Virus record (IMG/VR): IMGVR_UViG_3300025079_000037
Span: 1-20,251 of that record
Length of the DNA: 20,251 nt
From: a virus
Reading direction: 5' to 3' (one strand)
The notes under the pieces were generated by a model. That model saw nothing but the letters and a program-made list of their open reading frames with translations, searched no databases and was not told the DNA's origin. Positions 1 to 4,828 of the stretch are shown here, in pieces (position 1 is the first letter of the stretch; every line of letters starts with the position of its first letter). The position numbers and the translations under genes were made by a program.

Positions 1-1
1 T

Positions 2-436
2 TATATAGTCTTAGGATTTACCGCAGAAGAAAAACACCGATACGATAGATTCAAGAAGTTTGAACGGGATGACATTATTCCAATCTTGATAGATAACAAA
101 ATTACTAAAGCTGACTGTTATCAGATCATCACAGAGGCCGGACTGAGGCTTCCAAAGATTTACCACTTGGGTTATCCCAATGCTAACTGTATTGGTTGTG
201 TAAAAGCAACATCTGTCACTTATTGGAACCATGTTAGAAGGGTTCATCCAGAAATTTGGGAACAACGCAATGCTCAAAGTCGAGAAATTGGATGCCGGCT
301 AGTTAAATATAAAGGCGAAAGAATATTTCTTGACGAACTTCCAAAAGATGCAGTAGGAAGGCCAATGAAAAACTTAGACTTTGAGTGTGGGATATTTTGC
401 ATGGAGCAACCTGAGGAGGAAACCTGTGATAATTAA
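2..436 (+). CDS. PAPS reductase-like PP-loop protein, 3' part (5' end outside window)
   Basis: The frame is open to the left edge and reads YIVLGFTAEEKHRYDRF before the first possible internal start (TTG at 86), so this is the C-terminal part (144 residues visible) of a longer protein. The segment GYPNANCIGCVKATSVTYWN, then the aromatic/basic stretch VRRVHPEIWEQR, AQSREIG and finally IFLDELP, is the pattern of phage-borne phosphoadenosine phosphosulfate reductase-like proteins (adenine nucleotide alpha-hydrolase, PP-loop superfamily). The PP-loop itself would lie upstream of the window. True family members reduce PAPS to sulfite; the role of phage copies is not settled, and sulfur assimilation or nucleic-acid modification are both possible. 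The next gene starts inside its last 11 bases. The family is fairly certain; the reaction is not. Confidence 0.8.
   Translation, partial: YIVLGFTAEEKHRYDRFKKFERDDIIPILIDNKITKADCYQIITEAGLRLPKIYHLGYPNANCIGCVKATSVTYWNHVRRVHPEIWEQRNAQSREIGCRLVKYKGERIFLDELPKDAVGRPMKNLDFECGIFCMEQPEEETCDN
413..419 (+). promoter_or_regulatory. Strong Shine-Dalgarno fixing a GTG start
   Basis: GAGGAGG lies six bases before GTG at 426. It supports 426 as the start of the 72-aa gene over the upstream TTG at 381 or the downstream ATG at 453. It is the only textbook ribosome-binding site I see in the window; most other starts have A-rich leaders instead. Confidence 0.7.
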
Positions 437-644
437 ATTAATACAAAAACATATGAACTACGAAGATTATAAAATCGAAACAGCAAAAGTAAGAATTGAT
501 CTTTTGCGGGACGAAAGTCTATACACATCTCATCGCATTGAGATGTTATCTGATAAAAGAAAAAACATTAACGAAGAAATAAAAAGCTTGAAACTTTTTA
601 TAGAAGATAAGGAAATAGCTAAACATGAATCAACAACAACGTAA
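426..644 (+). CDS. Small charged helical protein, unknown function (72 aa)
   Basis: I do not recognise a family. Starting at GTG 426 gives about 72 residues, rich in Lys, Glu and Ile with regularly spaced hydrophobics (for example RRDE-like and KNINEEIKSLKLFIEDKE segments), which suggests an amphipathic helix or short coiled coil and no membrane segment. The start rests on the Shine-Dalgarno at 413-419. The frame overlaps the end of the PAPS reductase-like gene by 11 bases and its own end overlaps the next gene by 20 bases, so it belongs to a tightly packed early operon. A later start at ATG 453 would give 63 residues. Confidence 0.6.
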   Translation: MIIKLIQKHMNYEDYKIETAKVRIDLLRDESLYTSHRIEMLSDKRKNINEEIKSLKLFIEDKEIAKHESTTT

Positions 645-828
645 ATGGATCGAGGACGATATATACGACCTCATAGCAGAAGTTAAAATAGCCGAGAAAA
701 GCTTGAACGAACTTCTTTGTAATATTGGAACGCTTCTCAGTGTAGTGCATGCAGAAGTTGATGCGAATGATACTTTAAATAAACTGATTAAAAAAATTGA
801 AGATGAAAAAACTAAACTTAATAAATAA
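625..828 (+). CDS. Small coiled-coil-like protein, unknown function (67 aa)
   Basis: No family is recognised. The protein is acidic and lysine-rich and looks entirely helical, with segments such as DIYDLIAEVKIAEKSLNELL and DTLNKLIKKIEDEKTKL having heptad-like hydrophobic spacing. AAGGAAA at about 608-614 is a weak ribosome-binding site about ten bases before the ATG. The gene overlaps the preceding frame by 20 bases and the following membrane-protein gene by 26 bases. Packing and codon use match its neighbours, which favours a real early-region gene. It may be an accessory or host-takeover protein, but nothing in the sequence shows this. Confidence 0.55.
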   Translation: MNQQQRKWIEDDIYDLIAEVKIAEKSLNELLCNIGTLLSVVHAEVDANDTLNKLIKKIEDEKTKLNK

Positions 829-982
829 TTGTTTGTTATATTTTCTTGTAGCATCAATGCAAATCTTGTGGATACCCATTGCCGCGCTTGGTTTTGTTTT
901 TTGGTGTGCTTCTGCTATTATTGAAATAGCTCACATTGAATTGTGCGGGGTTGTCAGCTCAATGCGAAAGAGACTTAAATGA
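803..982 (+). CDS. Small inner-membrane protein (59 aa)
   Basis: Starting at ATG 803 (a TTG at 797 would add two residues) gives a 59-residue protein with a basic N-terminus (MKKLNLINN), a long hydrophobic stretch from about residue 10 to 43 (CLLYFLVASMQ, ILWIPIAALGFVFWCASAII) and a basic C-terminus (MRKRLK). This fits one long or two short membrane helices. It could also be read as a signal-peptide-like segment, but there is no obvious cleavage site or mature domain. The start lies inside the previous gene and its stop overlaps the endonuclease start in an ATGA arrangement, which suggests translational coupling. Function is unknown. Confidence 0.5.
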   Translation: MKKLNLINNCLLYFLVASMQILWIPIAALGFVFWCASAIIEIAHIELCGVVSSMRKRLK

Positions 983-1440
983 TGTATCTCAAGCATAACC
1001 AAATAGCACAGTTTCGTGAGGATTTTACTCCTGAAGAATGCCCGGTGCTATTAAGGGAAAGCAATGATTGGTGTTTAGACCACGATCACCAGACTGGCTT
1101 GGTTCGCGGTGTGCTATCCAGGGAGGGAAATTCTTTGCTGGGTAAAGTTGAGAACTTCTATCTTAATATGTGCCGAGGAAAGAAATCAGATCTACCTATA
1201 GTGCTACGTGCTATGGCTGATTACCTAGACTTTCCTGCTATGAAAGTTATGCACCCCGTAGGATTAACACAGCTAGTAAAAAGATTCGGAAGAGACTTGA
1301 CAGCTAGTGAACAAGTGGACAAGTTAAAGGGTCTTGGGGCTGACGAAGAAAATCTTGATGCCTGCAAGAATGAAAAAACAAGGAAATTGTATTATAGGCA
1401 ACTATTAATACAATCATACAATAATCAAAATAATGAGTGA
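979..1440 (+). CDS. Endonuclease VII-like HNH nuclease (153 aa)
   Basis: The core CLDHDHQTGLVRGVLSREGN (about residues 32-51) matches the recombination endonuclease VII family (Pfam Endonuclease_7), whose T4 member gp49 cuts branched DNA before packaging. The catalytic Asp-His-x-His (D34, H35, H37) and the downstream Asn (N51) are present. The zinc-binding cysteines of T4 gp49 are mostly absent: the pair before the motif is reduced to one Cys (C21) and the LCxxCN segment has become LSREGN. A continuing helical part (LLGKVENFY, LRAMADYLDF) and a basic C-terminus follow. ATG at 979 or 982 are both possible; the first overlaps the stop of the preceding gene. The place next to an annealing protein fits recombination-dependent replication or branch resolution. 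Confidence 0.85.
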   Translation: MMYLKHNQIAQFREDFTPEECPVLLRESNDWCLDHDHQTGLVRGVLSREGNSLLGKVENFYLNMCRGKKSDLPIVLRAMADYLDFPAMKVMHPVGLTQLVKRFGRDLTASEQVDKLKGLGADEENLDACKNEKTRKLYYRQLLIQSYNNQNNE

Positions 1441-1999
1441 CGAAATAATCAAGCTTACTAAAAAGCTACAGAGGATACAATGTAACCTCAAGGCCCCTAA
1501 AGGTCAGAAAAACAACTTTGGCAACTACAACTACCGTAGTGCTGAAGATATACTAGAAGCGATTAAGCCTCTACTAGAAGAAAACAATGTTGCCCTGCTT
1601 TGCTCCGACAGGATCGAGATGCGCGGTGACTGTATGTTTAATGTAACCACGGCAATCTTGTTAGACTGCGATACCGATCAGCAAATTGCTACAGAGAACT
1701 GGGCTATGCACAGCGAATCCAAGAAGGGTATGGACTCGGCACAAATATCAGGGTCTACAGCATCATACAGTCTTAAACGAGCGTTGGGTAATTTATTTGC
1801 CATTGACAATGAGAAGGATGCTGATGCTACTAACAAGCACGGGTCTGCATCAAAGGTTTCAGCTGTCGATCTTATCAATGATACAAAAACCATTGAAGAT
1901 CTCGCAAAAACTTGGAAGTCTTTTCCAAAAGAAATAGCAGCTATGCCGCAAGTTATAGCAGCTAAGGACAAACAAAAACAAAAACTAGAAAACAAATAA
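1433..1999 (+). CDS. ERF-family single-strand annealing recombinase (188 aa)
   Basis: The N-terminal half has the ERF hallmark order: KKLQRIQCNLKAPKGQKNNFGNYNYRSAEDILEAIKPLL, then a beta-rich core and the GMDSAQISGSTASYSLKRALGNLFAIDNEKDAD segment (about residues 99-132). ERF proteins (P22 Erf is the type member) anneal complementary single strands and promote phage recombination and circularisation. The C-terminal 55 residues are charged and variable, as is usual. The ATG overlaps the end of the endonuclease gene by eight bases and no Shine-Dalgarno is seen. The following gene starts one base after the stop (TAATATG). Being between a branch-cutting nuclease and a possible SSB supports the role. 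Confidence 0.88.
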   Translation: MSDEIIKLTKKLQRIQCNLKAPKGQKNNFGNYNYRSAEDILEAIKPLLEENNVALLCSDRIEMRGDCMFNVTTAILLDCDTDQQIATENWAMHSESKKGMDSAQISGSTASYSLKRALGNLFAIDNEKDADATNKHGSASKVSAVDLINDTKTIEDLAKTWKSFPKEIAAMPQVIAAKDKQKQKLENK

Positions 2000-2000
2000 T

Positions 2001-2282
2001 ATGTCAAAACTACTATCATTAAAAATTAACCTAGATAAGGTCGATAAGAGCAAACTATACAAAGGCTCCAAAGGAACTTATCTTGACCTAGATGTCTGGA
2101 TTAACGATGAGCCTGACAACTACGACAACGACGCTTCTGCAAGCCTTAACCTATCCAAGGAAGAGCGTGAGTCAGGTGCTAAGAAGGTATATGTTGGCAA
2201 CGGCAAGAAACTATTTGGCTGGGGTTCGAGCACTGACTCTGCCTCTAGCGTTGATATTAATTCTACTGCGGTTCCTTTTTGA
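2001..2282 (+). CDS. Small acidic protein, possible ssDNA-binding protein (93 aa)
   Basis: The protein has a lysine-rich N-terminal half with alternating hydrophobics (LLSLKINLDKVDKSKLYKGS, then TYLDLDVWINDEPDNYDND) suggesting a small beta fold, a linker rich in Ser and charged residues, and the C-terminus DINSTAVPF. The ending resembles the tail tip of bacterial SSB proteins (acidic residues then a terminal PF), which recruits other replication proteins. No full OB-fold signature can be seen by eye. It starts one base after the ERF gene, which is a common place for phage SSBs. I treat SSB as a hypothesis; the sure part is a conserved-looking small replication-region protein. Confidence 0.6.
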   Translation: MSKLLSLKINLDKVDKSKLYKGSKGTYLDLDVWINDEPDNYDNDASASLNLSKEERESGAKKVYVGNGKKLFGWGSSTDSASSVDINSTAVPF

Positions 2283-2300
2283 TTTGCCCCGAGTATAAGT

Positions 2301-2355
2301 CCTCTCCCTTAACGATGTAGCGAGCCGAGTTGAGCGAGCCGAGTTGGGGGAGGGG
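2301..2355 (+). promoter_or_regulatory. Long intergenic hairpin upstream of the exonuclease gene
   Basis: The arms at 2301-2313 and 2343-2355 pair over 13 positions without a mismatch, counting three G-U pairs, around a 29-base loop. TGCCCC (2285-2290) can compete for the GGGGCA at 2352-2357. No T-run follows on either strand, so it does not look like a simple intrinsic terminator. It fills most of the 93-base gap between the 93-aa gene and the exonuclease gene, and could be an mRNA-processing, stability or translation-control element. The pairing is seen directly; the function is a guess. Confidence 0.5.
2319..2346 (+). repeat. Perfect tandem repeat, 2 x 14 bp
   Basis: AGCGAGCCGAGTTG occurs twice back to back (2319-2332 and 2333-2346). 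It makes up most of the loop and the inner right arm of the hairpin at 2301-2355. The repeat is richer in G and C than its surroundings and has no counterpart that I see elsewhere in the window. It could be a small iteron-like protein-binding site or a recent slippage duplication. Confidence 0.75.
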
Positions 2356-2375
2356 CATCTTAACAAAAACTTATT

Positions 2376-3209
2376 ATGAATAGATTATTTTGGGATATAG
2401 AAACAAGTCCGAACATCGGATTTTTTTGGAGACCGGGTTATAAAGTTAACTTGTCCCATGATAACATCATTACGGAGCGTGCTATTATTTGCATCTGCTA
2501 TAAGTGGGAAAAAGAAAAGAAAGTCCATTCGTTGTCTTGGGATGAAGGATGTGACATAAAGCTCTGCAAGGAGTTTATGGATGTCATGCAGAATGCTGAC
2601 GAGATGGTGGCCCACAACGGGGATAAGTTTGACATGAAGTGGTTTCGAGCTAGATGCTTAAAGCACAACCTTGGGATTCCAAAGGATGTTACCACTGTAG
2701 ATACACTAAAGTTATCACGAGCCAATTTTGAGTTTAACTCTCATCGCTTAGATTACATTGCAAAGTTTTTGCTTGGATACGGAAAGATTGACACTAGCTT
2801 TGGACTATGGAAAAGAATAGTGCTAGATAGCTGTGAGAAATCAATGTCCCACATGGTTCGATACTGCAAGAGAGACGTAGTCATACTCCAAGAGATTTAT
2901 GAATACATAGCGAAACACACAAAGATGAAAACTCACATTGGGGTTCTCGAGGGTAACGACGGATGGACTTGCCCTTCCTGTGGTTCTAGTAACGTAATTA
3001 GATACGGAAAGAAGATCGGTGCGACTGGCGTAGTTCGACAAAGGATGCAGTGTCAGGACTGCGGTCACATGTATACCATCTCTAATTCTAACACCATGAA
3101 ATACGCGGAACATATTTTAGATAAGAAAGAAAAAGAAAATCAAATCAAAAGAAAAACAAAAAATAATGGTAAAAGAAATAACAAAAAGAAAGAAACCAAT
3201 TCACGCTAA
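2376..3209 (+). CDS. DEDDy 3'-5' exonuclease with C-terminal zinc ribbon (277 aa)
   Basis: Residues 1-180 form an RNase H-like DnaQ-type exonuclease. Motif I is FWDIETS (D7, E9), motif II AHNGDKFDMKW (D86) and motif III YCKRDV (Y163, D167), giving the DEDDy set of proofreading-type exonucleases. Residues 199-229 form a zinc ribbon (CPSC at 199-202 and CQDC at 226-229). The last 40 residues are a very basic Lys/Asn tail that probably binds nucleic acid. No polymerase domain is attached, so this is a stand-alone nuclease that may proofread in trans, trim ends for the ERF protein or degrade RNA/DNA hybrids. The ATG has no Shine-Dalgarno; it follows an A-rich leader after the 2301-2355 hairpin. 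Its 3' end overlaps the helicase gene by 44 bases. Confidence 0.85.
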   Translation: MNRLFWDIETSPNIGFFWRPGYKVNLSHDNIITERAIICICYKWEKEKKVHSLSWDEGCDIKLCKEFMDVMQNADEMVAHNGDKFDMKWFRARCLKHNLGIPKDVTTVDTLKLSRANFEFNSHRLDYIAKFLLGYGKIDTSFGLWKRIVLDSCEKSMSHMVRYCKRDVVILQEIYEYIAKHTKMKTHIGVLEGNDGWTCPSCGSSNVIRYGKKIGATGVVRQRMQCQDCGHMYTISNSNTMKYAEHILDKKEKENQIKRKTKNNGKRNNKKKETNSR

Positions 3210-4512
3210 TGTTGAAGCAGAAAGAATTTTAATTGGATGTTGTTTATTCCCCGACAAAGAGCAGTCGGTTGATGCTTATGACAACATAATACAAATCGTT
3301 AACGATAATGATTTTTACGACCGATCGAACAAGATATTTTTTACTAGCATAAAAGAGCTTCACAACAAGGGTGAGGAAGTAAATGATATCAGCTTGTATG
3401 AAATGCTTCGTAAGAAGGATCTTATAGATGAGGTCGGAGGTATGCCTGCTATTTTTGCTATATCTAGTTTGTGTGAGAGCACCATGCAATCTAAGGCTGC
3501 CGCTAAAATCGTCAGAGAGCGTAGTAACGCCAGAAAAATTGTGCGTAGTTCACGTTTAGCAATAGAGAAGATAGACGCAGGTGCTGATGCTGATGAAGCT
3601 AAAGCGTATGTTGAGTCAGAGGTGGCTAAGATCGACGGGTTCCAAGATGATGATGTGTCATTGGGCAATGTCGGGTCAGAGTTCATTAGCCAAATCCAAT
3701 CAATGCAAGACGGGACATACGCCCCGGTGCGGATTCCTACTGGTATAAAGTCTCTTGATTCAAAGCTTCCAGAAGGTGGTATTGGAAAGGGTGAAGTGTT
3801 TGTTATCTCTGCTCCAACGTCCTGCGGTAAATCTCAGCTTGCTTTAAATATAGCATTGCGACTAGCTATTCGTGACAATAAAGGTGTAGCGTTGTTTTCT
3901 CTAGAGATGCCTCCAGAGCAAGTGTTTAAACGTATGGTGCAGATATCATCATGCTGTAACATTGAAGAGGCAAACAATAGCACCGACAAGGAAGAGGCTT
4001 TTAAGCCCATCGTAGAGGCTACTGAGAAGATTAAGAAGTCGCCTATATATATCTACAATCATATTAGGAACATGCACGACCTTAGAGCCAAGTGCAGGAA
4101 CCTGAAGAGGAAGCACGGAATATCTATGATAGTCATAGACTACTTGCAGTTGATACCTTGGGACGGCAAGATGCAGAAGCACGACGGGATAGCAGAGGTC
4201 AGTCATAGCATAAAGCAGATGGCTATGGAACTTAACCTTCCAGTGATACTACTAGCTCAGGTAAATAGAGAGGGTGCAAAGAGAGGTAAGTTATCTATAT
4301 ACGACCTGAAAGACTCAGGTGACATCGAGAACGACGCTGATGTTATCCTGATGATGTGGCCCACTTGTTTCGACATGGCTAAGAGCAAAAAACTTGACAA
4401 AGCAGGTAAGCCATATATTGATTTATCATACAGTCTCGTTAAGAATCGAGAGGGTGAACGAGACGTTGTAGACAAGTTTATATTCGACAATTCAGTCGGC
4501 AGGATTTACTAA
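3166..4512 (+). CDS. dnaB: DnaB-type replicative DNA helicase (448 aa)
   Basis: The length and layout match phage DnaB helicases: an N-terminal helical domain (ANVEAERILIGCCLF, DNDFYDRSNKIFFTSIKELH, about residues 14-115), a linker, then a RecA-like motor. Walker A is APTSCGKS at 216-223 and Walker B is MIVIDYLQLI at 321-330. The later motif VILLAQVNREGAKR and the LKDSGDIENDADVILMM segment are also typical. It would form a hexamer, encircle one strand and unwind the fork. The start lies inside the exonuclease gene's basic tail, and an A-rich leader precedes the ATG. No primase domain is fused and no separate primase is visible. The stop is followed by a structured gap of about 85 bases. Confidence 0.93.
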   Translation: MVKEITKRKKPIHANVEAERILIGCCLFPDKEQSVDAYDNIIQIVNDNDFYDRSNKIFFTSIKELHNKGEEVNDISLYEMLRKKDLIDEVGGMPAIFAISSLCESTMQSKAAAKIVRERSNARKIVRSSRLAIEKIDAGADADEAKAYVESEVAKIDGFQDDDVSLGNVGSEFISQIQSMQDGTYAPVRIPTGIKSLDSKLPEGGIGKGEVFVISAPTSCGKSQLALNIALRLAIRDNKGVALFSLEMPPEQVFKRMVQISSCCNIEEANNSTDKEEAFKPIVEATEKIKKSPIYIYNHIRNMHDLRAKCRNLKRKHGISMIVIDYLQLIPWDGKMQKHDGIAEVSHSIKQMAMELNLPVILLAQVNREGAKRGKLSIYDLKDSGDIENDADVILMMWPTCFDMAKSKKLDKAGKPYIDLSYSLVKNREGERDVVDKFIFDNSVGRIY

Positions 4513-4520
4513 TTTTTATT

Positions 4521-4586
4521 GGGAGAGGGGTAGCGGTAACGCCCCCACGGAGTTTTTAGATTATTTATACTCCGCTTTGATCTCCC
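4521..4586 (+). promoter_or_regulatory. Structured RNA element with three-way-junction potential
   Basis: Three nested pairings are visible. GGGAGA (4521-4526) pairs with TCTCCC (4581-4586) and encloses two hairpins. Hairpin 1 is GGGG (4527-4530) with CCCC (4543-4546), then GCG/CGC closed by a GTAA tetraloop at 4536-4539. Hairpin 2 is CGGAGT (4548-4553) with ACTCCG (4569-4574). The short T-run at 4553-4557 would follow hairpin 1 at a distance of six bases, so an imperfect terminator is the simplest reading. The position at the end of the helicase gene and just before the convergent late block also fits a terminator. A regulatory leader for the next small gene is the alternative. Confidence 0.5.
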
Positions 4587-4597
4587 TACTTTTTCCT

Positions 4598-4828
4598 TTG
4601 AACAGATACAAGATCACCTACGTAAACTTTGACATGAAGGAAGGTGAGAGCTCTGTCGCATCGAAGTGGGCTCACGATGAGAAATCCGCAGTTAGGTTGC
4701 TTCTTGCAAAGAACCCAGACAAAAACGGGTATTGTGTGTTTAAGCGAGGAGGAAGCGGCAGGATTCTTAATGTAGAACAAGCTAGTTTTCTTGCTATTGA
4801 GCCGGTTCGTTCATCTGCCCGCGACTAA
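4598..4828 (+). CDS. Small protein of unknown function at the convergent junction (76 aa)
   Basis: I do not recognise the family. From TTG 4598 the protein begins MNRYKITYVNFD and continues with VASKWAHDEKSAVRLLLAKN and GYCVFKRGGSGRILNVE, a mixed alpha/beta pattern without membrane segments that reads like a compact fold beginning near NRYKI. Other possible starts are TTG 4577 (inside the structured element) and ATG 4634, which would remove the first predicted strand. No Shine-Dalgarno is seen at any of them, so the start is uncertain. Its last 35 bases overlap the end of the oppositely oriented 985-aa gene, which makes this the meeting point of early and late transcription. Confidence 0.55.
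   Translation: MNRYKITYVNFDMKEGESSVASKWAHDEKSAVRLLLAKNPDKNGYCVFKRGGSGRILNVEQASFLAIEPVRSSARD

Noticed and set aside
381-425. Earlier TTG start for the 72-aa gene
   Set aside because: The strong GAGGAGG at 413-419 is placed correctly for GTG 426 and would lie inside the coding sequence if TTG 381 were used.
2319-2346. CRISPR-like repeat array
   Set aside because: There are only two 14-base copies directly adjoining each other, with no spacers and no cas genes.
2301-2355. Rho-independent terminator
   Set aside because: The stem is long, but no T-run follows on either strand and the loop is 29 bases, so it lacks the normal form of an intrinsic terminator.
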